Shown: positions 29,515 to 39,011 of the stretch, piece after piece | How the letters are laid out: each line of letters starts with the position of its first letter | Numbering within the stretch: the stretch's first letter is position 1 | The notes under the pieces: generated by a model | The model's input: the letters and a program-made list of their open reading frames with translations, nothing else | What the model was told of the DNA's origin: nothing | The model's database searches: none | From: Candidatus Nitrosopumilus sp. | GTDB lineage: Archaea; Thermoproteota; Nitrososphaeria; Nitrososphaerales; Nitrososphaeraceae | Length of the DNA: 39,407 nt | Direction: 5' to 3' | Assembly (NCBI GenBank): GCA_013821245.1 | Contig: JACDHC010000004.1 | Location: 1 to 39,407, forward strand | Made by a program: the position numbers and the translations under genes

Positions 29515-30134
29515 GGTGTTATGTTGAGTTATAAAGTAATAATATATGTTTTTGCTTGTTTAAGTTTTGCATTTCATTCCCACTGGTATTATTAACTAGT
29601 TTTTTGTTTGCCGTTTCTTATGATCACGATGTTTTTTTTCACGATCACAATCATTGTTAATAATTTAAAAAACTCTAAATGCTCTATTGAATTGAAAAAG
29701 TTAATAATTTCATCATGAAAATTAAATGAGGAGTATATTATAATATTGTTCGATTTAATTTTGTTTGCCATTTTTTTATTGCCATTCATATCAGTTCTTT
29801 TACTGCGTTTGGGCCGGATTTAAGCAAATAAGTATAGGGATTGCTTTTTGGATAATATATTGTTAAGGGGTATTTGATTGCATCAATTTCAGTAATATTA
29901 AAATATTGGCTTTCCCTTTTTGAGACGCATTATTGAATTAATTACAAGTGGGTATGTTTTTGGTACAAAACGCAATTCACCATATTTTAGTTGTGGTTTG
30001 TAACCAAATCCTTGATTTTCTTGTATTCACAATCTAATACTCAAAATATAGATATTAATATAAACATAAACAAATAATACAGTTTAGCACATATAAACAT
30101 CATTTTTTATTACTAATTTCATGCCAAAACCAAA

Positions 30135-30707
30135 CTATATTTTATTTTTAAGAGTTGTTGATTTGTATGATTTATGTATTACATAAAAAGAGTGACACGA
30201 TATTATCAATGCTGCAAGAGTCATCTTTGTAGAAAAAACCAGATTCCAGGGTGTTTCCGGATTAGGATATTTTATATTTAATTCATCTAAATTTATGGTT
30301 TTATCCAACACATCAATTGTGATAAGGGAACCCCATACTGTAAAGTTATAAACGAATTCATATGCAGATACAACAATCAAAACCACACATATTGTTGACA
30401 ATATGTCTTTAACTATTTTTGGCGTATTTTCTACCCTTTGAGAACCTATTTTAGTAACACAAAACCACGACAATACAGAGAAAACTGCCAGATAAGTCAC
30501 CAGTTTGCCACTACCGTCAATAAACAGGTCATTTTTAACAATTATCTCGCCCACGTTTATTATCCCGGTATTTTGATAATCCACCCAGCTCCAATACATA
30601 CCAAATGATGTTATGTATAGCATCATAAATGCCGATAAATAAAAAATGACTATATAAACATGATAAGAATTTAATCTATCGAGATATTTGTAGTCCACCT
30701 TATCCAT
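30135..30707 (-). CDS. Four-TM integral membrane protein, unknown function, downstream of tfuA-like gene
   Basis: Hydrophobic segments VYIVIFYLSAFMMLYITSF, YLAVFSVLSWFCV, ILSTICVVLIVVSAYEF, MTLAALIISCHSFYV. Confidence 0.7.
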   Translation of the reverse strand: MDKVDYKYLDRLNSYHVYIVIFYLSAFMMLYITSFGMYWSWVDYQNTGIINVGEIIVKNDLFIDGSGKLVTYLAVFSVLSWFCVTKIGSQRVENTPKIVKDILSTICVVLIVVSAYEFVYNFTVWGSLITIDVLDKTINLDELNIKYPNPETPWNLVFSTKMTLAALIISCHSFYVIHKSYKSTTLKNKI

Positions 30708-30742
30708 AAATGATTTAGGAAAAAGTTAAATGAGATATAAAA

Positions 30743-31444
30743 TTACCTTTTCTCATCGTCATTCTTATCATTATTATTATTACCATGTAATTCTTTTTTT
30801 ATGTACTTTAATAGATCTATGGCATCTTTTTCTTTCAAACTTCTCTTATTTTTTACAAGATATTCTTTAAAGTCTTCAATTTGTTTCTTTTGTGAAGGAA
30901 ACAATCTTTTTGACTCGTCTATTATGTCATTATATGTACGATAGGGAAAGTATGTATCTTTTGAAATTCTCAGAATGATCTTCTTCGTAACACCATCAAG
31001 TATGTTATTTTTCTTAGCCAAAAATAAATTATATCGTATGTCGATTAATGCATCTGATTTATATCCTTCATATCCTGTGAATGTGACTGCCACTTCATCA
31101 TCTGAATCCATTATCCCTTTTGAAAATAATTCAAATATTTTTCCAATTCCAACAATTCCAAATTGTTTTAACTCCACGGCCCTAAGTGCTCCTAAACTAG
31201 AAGAGCCAAAAACCCTTACATCTCTTTTTCTTAATAGATTATAAACCTCAATAGGTGTTGGAGGATAGTCCTGAAGGAAATACCCATCAATTAAGCCCAC
31301 CATCCTTACACCTGTAGGAATAAGCTGTAATATGTCCCCCTTTTTAGCAGGCAATCTATAATCCGCATCAAGAATTTCTTTTGCTTTTTCGATTGGTAGT
31401 GACGGGCCTAAAAAAATCACAGGTTTAAACATTTTATAAAACAC
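30743..31444 (-). CDS. TfuA-like core domain protein
   Basis: PVIFLGPSLPIEKAKEIL..DYRLPAKKGDILQLI....VGLIDGYFLQDYPPTPIEVYNLLRKRDVRVFGSSSLGALRAVELKQFGIVGIGKIFELF; overlaps YcaO 3' end by 28 nt. Confidence 0.92.
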   Translation of the reverse strand: MFYKMFKPVIFLGPSLPIEKAKEILDADYRLPAKKGDILQLIPTGVRMVGLIDGYFLQDYPPTPIEVYNLLRKRDVRVFGSSSLGALRAVELKQFGIVGIGKIFELFSKGIMDSDDEVAVTFTGYEGYKSDALIDIRYNLFLAKKNNILDGVTKKIILRISKDTYFPYRTYNDIIDESKRLFPSQKKQIEDFKEYLVKNKRSLKEKDAIDLLKYIKKELHGNNNNDKNDDEKR

Positions 31445-32760
31445 TCTCTAGCCCTGTTGCCAACAATAGATTTATTTACCTTAAACGTTTCTAATCCCGG
31501 GACTATTGTCCTTACTACAGGGACATTTATTTTATGGTGTGTAAGATTTACTACTATTGCCCTATCTAGTTTTCTTTCTTTTAATTTATCTAAAATTAAT
31601 TGTATGTCATCCAAAATATCGTCATTATAATACGATTTTATATCAGAGAATTTTATGTTGTTTTTAGATTTTATAAACTGCCAAGAACGTTTGTCGTCGC
31701 TATCATCCGGATCATATTTCATTTTTCTCAGGTCATCCCGTGAACCTTGGATATTAGCTGCTCTAGATTGCGACACCTCAGTAATAGCCCGTATCATTGC
31801 AATTCTAGAGTCGGGATGGGTACCATGACCTTCAACTAAATAACCATAATCATGATTGATCCATTCAACACTGCTTGCAACGAATGTCGGGATGCCAAGA
31901 TCAGAGGTTACATCTTTAACCTTTAGTGATATTTGGCAATTTTTAAATTTTTCCAAGAGTTTTTTAATCGGTTCATTGGCTTCACCCATGTCATTTAAAT
32001 CTACATCTGGGTATATCTCATTATCATCAACGAATTTTTTCGATTCTATTGACTTTAATTTTACACCATGCTGAATTAATGAATTTTCAATTGTTCTCAG
32101 AACATGGTATTGGTAAGCACTGGAAACGAATTCGGCAAGGCTTATTGCATCCCTTTCTATAACTTCGCATAATGAATGACAAATCGCCTCCTCGATCACA
32201 TTGCCGGATGCCAATCCATTAGTATGATAAAAAGCATATGGATTTAATGAAGGTGGTTTTGGAACATATTTAAAAAGCGCTAATGAAAGCGGTACTAAAA
32301 TATTTTTTTTGCTTATAAGATCATATCCAACACAATAATCCATTATCATTTTGTCATCTAGAGAAAAAGATAGGGGCTCTATTACATCATTGTGTTTCAT
32401 AACCTCATAACTTTTTGACAGTTCTCCATAGCTTCCCCTTATTATTTTATCTGCATAATTTTTTGGTAATGATGAAAATCTCTCAATGCTTTCCATTATT
32501 GCGCTGGCCTTCGCATGGTTTCTGGTAGGTCCTTTTCCACCATACACCCAAATGTAATCTTCAGTTCCTGGTAATACTGATGAAAAGTTAGGGATCTTTA
32601 ATCTATCCATATTTGTGATATCGGCTATTCTGGTAATTCCAATCTCATTAACGATTTTATTTACATTTTTTAGGGTCGCTTCCACAGGTTGTACTCTAGA
32701 AGTTCCCCTAGATGTCCATTTTTTTCTTGATTTTAGAGTTGATAACGAAATACTTTCCAA
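31417..32760 (-). CDS. YcaO-like cyclodehydratase/thioamidation ATPase
   Basis: Motifs AKASAIMESIERFSS, GLASGNVIEEAICHSLCEVIERDAISL, EGHGTHPDSRIAMIRAITEVSQSRAANIQGSRDDL; no PxPxP C-terminus. Confidence 0.94.
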   Translation of the reverse strand: MESISLSTLKSRKKWTSRGTSRVQPVEATLKNVNKIVNEIGITRIADITNMDRLKIPNFSSVLPGTEDYIWVYGGKGPTRNHAKASAIMESIERFSSLPKNYADKIIRGSYGELSKSYEVMKHNDVIEPLSFSLDDKMIMDYCVGYDLISKKNILVPLSLALFKYVPKPPSLNPYAFYHTNGLASGNVIEEAICHSLCEVIERDAISLAEFVSSAYQYHVLRTIENSLIQHGVKLKSIESKKFVDDNEIYPDVDLNDMGEANEPIKKLLEKFKNCQISLKVKDVTSDLGIPTFVASSVEWINHDYGYLVEGHGTHPDSRIAMIRAITEVSQSRAANIQGSRDDLRKMKYDPDDSDDKRSWQFIKSKNNIKFSDIKSYYNDDILDDIQLILDKLKERKLDRAIVVNLTHHKINVPVVRTIVPGLETFKVNKSIVGNRARECFIKCLNL

Positions 32761-32880
32761 TTAATATTAATACGTTAATAATAAACAAATGTTATTTTAA
32801 TTGTTGTATTGTTGTATTCCCGGTTTGTAAATTTAAATTACGCATTAATATCATTTAAAAGATTAAGCCAGTGAATAACG

Positions 32881-32915
32881 TTATATATAAACAATTTGGC
32901 TTAAGTATTTATATA
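32881..32915 (+). promoter_or_regulatory. Two candidate archaeal TATA boxes for the small gene at 32953
   Basis: ttatatataa (32881-32890) and tttatata (32908-32915); the second lies about 40 nt before ATG 32953. Confidence 0.45.
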
Positions 32916-32952
32916 ATAGATTCTTTTGAGGAATTACTTGAATTCTAAAAAC

Positions 32953-33114
32953 ATGGAAGCTGAGATTATTAGCGAGATCCTGCTAAAAGCCGCTAGCGAA
33001 CCTGAATTCAGGAAACGATTAATAAAAAATCCTGAAAAAATATTAGAATGTTATAGTATTTCCAAGGAAGCAAAATTCATAGTGCAGAAAAGCATCAAAG
33101 ATCTAATACAATAA
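32953..33114 (+). CDS. NHLP/leader-peptide-like small protein, candidate substrate or partner of YcaO-TfuA
   Basis: MEAEIISEILLKAASEPEFRKRLIKNPEKILECYSISKEAKFIVQKSIKDLIQ*; DPEFRxRLxxNPxxxLxxY-like pattern; divergent to ycaO. The track start at 32926 is a TTG. Confidence 0.6.
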   Translation: MEAEIISEILLKAASEPEFRKRLIKNPEKILECYSISKEAKFIVQKSIKDLIQ

Positions 33115-33213
33115 TCTACAGTTTTTTATTTTCAAATATTGGGCAGTAGTTAAAGTTTGCATGTGTAAACATATATGATAATATTAATAGGAAATAATTT
33201 ATTTCTTATTAAT

Positions 33214-33774
33214 ATGGCAAATAAAATTTCGTTATCTTTAGTATCGTTTATTTTTTCCGTATTAGTGATTTTTTCTCTTTCAAATCTTTCTCACTCCCTT
33301 GTAGACAATTCAACTATATCTGAAAACAGTTTTAAAGAAATATCAATTAGAGGGACCATTTCTTCCAATCGGGATGCTTTTCAAGATACGGGTTTAGGGC
33401 AATCATATTTTATACTACCGTTGAGAGACGATAATGCAACATATAGTGGTACTTTCACCTTTACCTCCACCAAGCCCATTCAAATACAGTCTTTTAACAT
33501 ATTGAGTGTAAATAATAGTCTAAAGCTCCCAATACAGTACGGAACATTGTATACAGTACCAATCAATGGTTCATTTCTTGTGTCCAGTGATCTTTTAAAT
33601 CAACCACAAAATACAGGAACAGTACAATTTTCCGGGAATGTTTTGAGGGCTTTTGCTAATGAGCCATTTATCATTACTTATTCTTTTAGCGGAAAAATAA
33701 TCAGCTCGGTTGTTGCTAACAATCTCTCAAGTGCACTTAATGTTTATAAAGAAATAACTGGTACAAAAACTTGA
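33214..33774 (+). CDS. Secreted hypothetical protein
   Basis: MANKISLSLVSFIFSVLVIFSLSNLSHS signal peptide, beta-rich domain; track start 33175 adds 13 aa, less likely because a TATA-like catatatgata sits there. Confidence 0.6.
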   Translation: MANKISLSLVSFIFSVLVIFSLSNLSHSLVDNSTISENSFKEISIRGTISSNRDAFQDTGLGQSYFILPLRDDNATYSGTFTFTSTKPIQIQSFNILSVNNSLKLPIQYGTLYTVPINGSFLVSSDLLNQPQNTGTVQFSGNVLRAFANEPFIITYSFSGKIISSVVANNLSSALNVYKEITGTKT

Positions 33775-33808
33775 GTGCACTTAGGAAAACAAAATGGCGC
33801 TAAAACTG

Positions 33809-34303
33809 TTATGTTTTATTGTAATTAAACAATCCCCCAGCCTCGACTATTTCCGAAATTATTTTGCTAAATGGTTTTATGTTATAAATTTTATTATCTT
33901 TTGTGTAATCTTTTACAGTATTGTTTTCCAAATTGATTTCCACCTCATCTTTATCATCTATCTCTTCAAGTATATTTTCATCAATTTCAATTGGTAATAG
34001 ATATCCACCATCAACGGCATTTCGATAAAATATCCTTGCAAAAGATGGCGACAGGATAGCTCTGATTCCGGATTTTGAGAGAGCTATGGGTGCATGTTCT
34101 CTACTTGAGCCACATCCAAAATTGTTGCCCACTAATAAAAAATCACCTTCTGAAACTTTTTTTGTAAATTCAGGATCTATCCCCTCCATCGCATGTGTGG
34201 CCAGTTCCTCATGGTCATGTATTTTTAAATAGGGGCCTGGGATGATTACATCCGTATCTATGTTTGCTTTACCGTATTTATGAACTGTTCCGCGCAATAT
34301 CAT
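33809..34303 (-). CDS. leuD: 3-isopropylmalate dehydratase small subunit (or related aconitase-family)
   Basis: MILRGTVHKYGKANIDTDVIIPGPYL, LLVGNNFGCGSSREHAPIALSKSGIRAILSPSFARIFYRNAVDGG. Confidence 0.92.
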   Translation of the reverse strand: MILRGTVHKYGKANIDTDVIIPGPYLKIHDHEELATHAMEGIDPEFTKKVSEGDFLLVGNNFGCGSSREHAPIALSKSGIRAILSPSFARIFYRNAVDGGYLLPIEIDENILEEIDDKDEVEINLENNTVKDYTKDNKIYNIKPFSKIISEIVEAGGLFNYNKT

Positions 34304-35577
34304 TGGATATCCCTTGGATCTGTTATTTTTCCTGTTACCGCAGATGCTGCAACTACCATAGGAGACGCGAGGTATGTTTGAGACTCCACATGGCCCATTC
34401 TTCCGGGGAAATTTCTATTGGTTGTGCTTATGCAGATTTCATCTTTTCCTAAAACGCCCATATGCGCACCACAACAAGCACCACATGTAGGTGGCCCTAT
34501 TACTGCGCCTGATTCCATGAAGATTGTTACCAATCCCTCTTTGATTGCTTTCATGTATATTGATTGAGCTGCCGGTAGAACCTCTGTTCGCACTCTTACT
34601 TTCCTTCCTTTCAATATTTTAGCTGCACTCCTAAGATCAGATAATTTGGCTCCTGTGCATGAGCCGATATAGGCTTTATCAATCACCGTATTTTGTAATT
34701 CGCGCACTACTGCGACATTTTCAGGAGAAAAGGGTTTTGCTACAGATGGCTCCATCTTATCGCAGTCGTATTCAAATATTTCCGCAAACTCAGCATCCGG
34801 GTCTGATTTAATTAGGTTAAATTTTTGTTCTGTTCTTCGTTTTAGATATTCTGTTGTTATATGGTCAGGCTCAATAATTCCATTTTTGGCTCCTGCTTCA
34901 GTGGTCATATTGGTTAGAGTTAATCTTTCTTCCATTTCTAACTCATTAACAACACTTCCAGAGAATTGCATTGTCTTGTAATTTGCTCCATCCGTTCCAA
35001 TGTCTGAAATTATGTTTAGAATAATATCTTTTGCCATTAGATGCGATGGTATTTTTCCGTTTAGCTTAAACAACAAAGTCTCTGGCACTTTAAACCAAAT
35101 TTTTCCATGAGTCAAAACATAAGCAATATCGGTATGCCCTAATCCAGCTGCAAAAGCGCCCATTGCACCGGTTGTGTTTGTATGGGAATCCCCTCCTACA
35201 TATACTTCTCCGGGTAACACCAAGCCCTCCTCATGGGACAAGGTATGGCAAATCCCATACTGCCCAAAACCATATTTAAAATGTTTTTGTATGCCGTTTT
35301 TTTGGGCCCATTTTGTCAACTGTATTATATTATCTGCAGACACTCTATCGGATGCAGGAACGAAATGGTCTTCTGAAATCCACACATTGTCTGGGTTCCA
35401 TATCTTTCCCATAGGCGTGCCTTTTTTTTCCAATTCTTTGAAAACTTTCATTACTCCTGGACCGGAAACGTCATGAATCATTACTTTGTTGACATTGGCA
35501 AAAATAATATCCCCTGGTGTTACTTTGTTACTATTTGATGCATGGGATAAGATTTTTTCAGTAATTGTCATTCCCAT
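34300..35577 (-). CDS. leuC: 3-isopropylmalate dehydratase large subunit (or related aconitase-family)
   Basis: MTITEKILSHAS, MIHDVSGPGVM, GDSHTNTTGAMGAFAAGLGHTDIAY, YIGSCTGAKLSDLRSAAKIL, GPPTCGACCGAHMGVLGKDEICISTTNRNFPGRMG; 4-nt overlap with leuD. Confidence 0.94.
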   Translation of the reverse strand: MGMTITEKILSHASNSNKVTPGDIIFANVNKVMIHDVSGPGVMKVFKELEKKGTPMGKIWNPDNVWISEDHFVPASDRVSADNIIQLTKWAQKNGIQKHFKYGFGQYGICHTLSHEEGLVLPGEVYVGGDSHTNTTGAMGAFAAGLGHTDIAYVLTHGKIWFKVPETLLFKLNGKIPSHLMAKDIILNIISDIGTDGANYKTMQFSGSVVNELEMEERLTLTNMTTEAGAKNGIIEPDHITTEYLKRRTEQKFNLIKSDPDAEFAEIFEYDCDKMEPSVAKPFSPENVAVVRELQNTVIDKAYIGSCTGAKLSDLRSAAKILKGRKVRVRTEVLPAAQSIYMKAIKEGLVTIFMESGAVIGPPTCGACCGAHMGVLGKDEICISTTNRNFPGRMGHVESQTYLASPMVVAASAVTGKITDPRDIQ

Positions 35578-35668
35578 TGATATTATCTACTTTGTTGAAC
35601 TAAAGATTAATACCTTTTGAATCTAATCAATAAACTAATTTATCTAGTTCTTCTTACCAGTATGCGTA

Positions 35669-36457
35669 TTGGAAATAATTCCTTTATTCTTGGAGAGGGA
35701 ATCAGAATCTTTTAATTTATATGATAAAATTGTTAACAATAAAAATAAAATCAGCTTTCAGAATGGCGATCTATTGATAATATCCAGCAAATACCTTTCA
35801 ATCAGTGAGGGGCGGGTAAAAAAACTATCAAATGTAAAAGCTGGTAAAGAATCAATCATGCTTTCAAAAATATACCACATCAATCCAAAACTAATGGAGT
35901 TAATCGTGCGCGAATCTGATGAGATTTTTGGAGGATTGTACGGCTTTGTTTTAACTGCCGTTCATGGAATTTTGTCCCCTAATGCCGGAATCGACAAATC
36001 AAACATCCCACTAGGAAATGTTGTGCTATACCCAAAGCAACCTTATGATTCAATTGAAATTCTTAGAAAAAAGTTTTTGATCGATTTTGGAATAAGAATA
36101 TGTATTATTCTATCAGATAGCAGAATCCTTCCAATGCGCATAGGCACAGTAGGCATCGCTCTTGCATCTTCAGGTTTTGAGCCCATCATGGATTTAAAGG
36201 GTACAAAAGATTTATTTGGGAACGTTTTAAAATATACTTCTCAAAATCTAGCTGATAGTTTGGCGTCTTTGGGGGTTCTTATTATGGGTGAATCAGATAA
36301 ATCCACACCGGTGATTTTGATAAGAGGCATAGAACTTAAATTGATCGATAAAAAAATAACTTATAACACCATGGGAATAGAAAGCAAATTTGACATATAC
36401 ATAAGAGGATTATCTTTACACAGTCAAAGAAAAATTAATTCTTTTAATTGTACCTAA
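35669..36457 (+). CDS. cofE: Coenzyme F420-0:L-glutamate ligase
   Basis: FQNGDLLIISSKYLSISEGRVKKL, GLYGFVLTAVHGILSPNAGIDKSNIPLGNVVLYPKQPYDS, ILSDSRILPMRIGTVGIALASSGFEPI; TTG start. Confidence 0.92.
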   Translation: MEIIPLFLERESESFNLYDKIVNNKNKISFQNGDLLIISSKYLSISEGRVKKLSNVKAGKESIMLSKIYHINPKLMELIVRESDEIFGGLYGFVLTAVHGILSPNAGIDKSNIPLGNVVLYPKQPYDSIEILRKKFLIDFGIRICIILSDSRILPMRIGTVGIALASSGFEPIMDLKGTKDLFGNVLKYTSQNLADSLASLGVLIMGESDKSTPVILIRGIELKLIDKKITYNTMGIESKFDIYIRGLSLHSQRKINSFNCT

Positions 36458-36501
36458 TAATTAAACCATGTTCAAACAAAATTAATTGAGAGGCCTCAAG
36501 T

Positions 36502-37056
36502 ATGACCGAGTTTTCTACAACATATCCTAAAAGAATTAACCTTTTACAAGGCATTCAAAATCTAATAAAAAGGGAAGAGGTTGAACTAGACCAACTGTTT
36601 TTGATGGTTCAGATAAAAAAAGATGAAATAATCCACACTCTTGCGTCCGAAGGTTTCAAAATGGTCAAGTTTGAAAATAAAAAACCCTTCCAAATAGGGT
36701 GTGGTTTTTCGAAAAAACTAACCAAACCATGGGAAATGCATGTAAGGTTGTTGGACTTTAATCAGGGACTAATAGGAATACATGCAGAGGTTGAAATATC
36801 TAGAAATTATTTTCAGCACATAAAATCTGTCCGAGTTCCTGTGGTTTATGAAATTGAGTCCATTTTGAAAAAACATCGGATAGAATATCAACTTTGGCAC
36901 TCATACATTAAAGATTACATAACAAATATCATAGATGACCATCAAATTAAGCTTAAACCACCCAAAATTCCGGCTATGCCTTGGATAGGAATGGTGGGAT
37001 TCATCAGTGCACTTGCCATTTTATATGGTTTGAAGTTTTTTATGGTGCTAAAATAA
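36502..37056 (+). CDS. Conserved hypothetical protein with C-terminal TM helix
   Basis: 184 aa; AMPWIGMVGFISALAILYGLKFFMVLK C-terminal anchor. Confidence 0.65.
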   Translation: MTEFSTTYPKRINLLQGIQNLIKREEVELDQLFLMVQIKKDEIIHTLASEGFKMVKFENKKPFQIGCGFSKKLTKPWEMHVRLLDFNQGLIGIHAEVEISRNYFQHIKSVRVPVVYEIESILKKHRIEYQLWHSYIKDYITNIIDDHQIKLKPPKIPAMPWIGMVGFISALAILYGLKFFMVLK

Positions 37057-37128
37057 GCAAACATGTTTTTTGAGCGTTCAAATTAACAAAATTTTTATTA
37101 TAAAATTTATAAATCATTATCAAAACTA

Positions 37129-38250
37129 ATGGGAATTCCAGAGAAAATCAAGGCCATCCAGGACGAGATGCATAAAACACAGATAAACAAAGCTACTGAA
37201 TTTCACATTGGCATTCTCAAAGCAAAAATTGCAAAGTTAAAAAGAGAACTAGACGAAAACACGCATGGAAAAACGGTTTCAACAGGTGGTGGCAGTGCAG
37301 GTTTTGACGTTAGAAAGGCAGGGGATGCAACCGTTGTTCTTATAGGATTCCCTAGTGTTGGTAAATCCACACTGTTAAATTCGGTGACCAATGCAAAATC
37401 TAAGACGGCTGCATACTCTTTTACTACTCTAACTGCTGTTCCGGGCATGCTAGACTACAATGGCTCACAAATTCAAATCCTGGACCTTCCAGGAATTATT
37501 GAAGGAGCCTCCTCAGGCAAAGGTCTTGGAAAAAGAGTGCTATCCGTGGCCAGAAACGCAAATCTGGTTTTGATGGTATTGGATGTTTTTCAGATTCATC
37601 ATCTTGGGGTATTAAAAAGAGAACTATTCGAAGTAGGTGTTAAAGTAAATGAAAAACCTCCAGATGTCATAGTAGAAAAAACCTCTACTGGAGGCATTTC
37701 AGTCAATATTCAAGCTCTCATAGAAGTGGATGAAAATTTCATTAAAAATGTTATGAGAATAAACGGGTATCATAATGGACGCATCACAATACGGGAAAAA
37801 GGGCTCACAATTGACCAGCTTATAGATGTTGTTTCGGGAAATCGCATCTATATTCCTTCTTTGGTTGTGGTAAATAAAATAGATTTGGTAGATGCCGAAT
37901 ATTTAAACAGCGTCACCTCAAAGTTGGATGTTCCCTTTGTATCAGTATCGGCTGATACGGACAAGAACATGGAATTGCTAAAACAAGAAATCTATAACAA
38001 GTTGGATTTTATTAGGATTTATATGAAGCCAAAAGGCAAAGAAGCGGATTTTGTGGAACCGCTGATTATGCCAAGAGGAAGTACAGTTTACAACATTTGT
38101 GGTAAAATCCATAGAAACATGGTAAGGGACTTTAAATTTGCCCAAATATGGGGCAAAAGCGTTAAATTTGCAGGCCAAAAGGTCGGGTTGGACCACAAGG
38201 TTGTTGATGAAGATGTACTTACAATAGTCAGGAGGATTAATGCAATTTAA
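37129..38250 (+). CDS. DRG/Obg-family GTPase with TGS domain
   Basis: IGFPSVGKSTLLNSVTNAKSKTAAYSFTTLTAVPGMLDYNGSQIQILDLPGIIEGASSGKGLGKRVLSVARNANLVLMVLD; C-terminal TGS. Confidence 0.95.
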   Translation: MGIPEKIKAIQDEMHKTQINKATEFHIGILKAKIAKLKRELDENTHGKTVSTGGGSAGFDVRKAGDATVVLIGFPSVGKSTLLNSVTNAKSKTAAYSFTTLTAVPGMLDYNGSQIQILDLPGIIEGASSGKGLGKRVLSVARNANLVLMVLDVFQIHHLGVLKRELFEVGVKVNEKPPDVIVEKTSTGGISVNIQALIEVDENFIKNVMRINGYHNGRITIREKGLTIDQLIDVVSGNRIYIPSLVVVNKIDLVDAEYLNSVTSKLDVPFVSVSADTDKNMELLKQEIYNKLDFIRIYMKPKGKEADFVEPLIMPRGSTVYNICGKIHRNMVRDFKFAQIWGKSVKFAGQKVGLDHKVVDEDVLTIVRRINAI

Positions 38251-38490
38251 TAATCTTGTACGTAATGCATAATTTATAATTTATAGGTTATCATAAAACT
38301 ATAAGGCAGCAGCTCAGTCAAATGCCTTTTCTACATGTTCTTTTACAGTTTAACTCTGATTCCTCATCGCTGCGTTTCTATTTTCAACAGTTATCTTTAT
38401 TGTAAAGCAGAGTTGTTTAAATTTTGCTATTTCTTCAAAGTTATTGTTTATTGTAATTTATAGGGTTCTGCTGCAACCAAATAGCCCACC

Positions 38491-38907
38491 TTATCTTGTC
38501 AATTCCGTATTTTTCTTGATGAGTTCATTTAGTGCCCTATTGGCAAGTTTATCTGCCTTACTGTTCTTTTCTCGAGGAATGTGTTTGTATAGTATTTTTT
38601 CAAAGTTTTTTTCCAGTATCGAAATGTCTCTTGAGATTACCTTTAGCTCCTGATTCCGTAGCTTGTATTTGGAGTTCCTTTGATTAATCAGCAACTCACT
38701 ATCCGAAAATATTGTTATCTCCTTGTCTAATTTACTGCACATCTCTAATGCGCGCCTTAAGGATTCATATTCTGCCTGATTGTTTGTCCTAATGCCTAAA
38801 TACTCATAATGCTCCAGTAGTGTGTTATCATTAAGTTTTACTATAATGCCTATTGCCGACAGACCCGGATTGCCTCTACTTGCCCCATCTATATTTACCT
38901 CAAGCAA
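38491..38907 (-). CDS. rnhA: Ribonuclease HI family protein
   Basis: MLEVNIDGASRGNPGLSAIGIIV, NNQAEYESLRRALEM, IFSDSELLINQ, HIPREKNSKADKLANRAL: catalytic D-E-D-D present. Confidence 0.93.
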   Translation of the reverse strand: MLEVNIDGASRGNPGLSAIGIIVKLNDNTLLEHYEYLGIRTNNQAEYESLRRALEMCSKLDKEITIFSDSELLINQRNSKYKLRNQELKVISRDISILEKNFEKILYKHIPREKNSKADKLANRALNELIKKNTELTR

Positions 38908-39011
38908 CAGTACAACACATTAGGAATTATTACACATTTATTATTTATTCTCTTTTTACCTAAAACAATTTTTTCTAAAGAATATTATATTATCAGCATA
39001 TTATTGCTTTT

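Noticed and set aside
29592-29789. 65-aa minus-strand ORF rich in Ile/Asn/Lys
   Set aside because: Composition matches random AT-rich sequence; no motif.
38255-38480. Coding-like strings on the minus strand (NNFEEIAKFKQLCFTIKITVENRNAAMRNQS)
   Set aside because: No start codon and stops nearby; could be a small remnant but cannot be supported.
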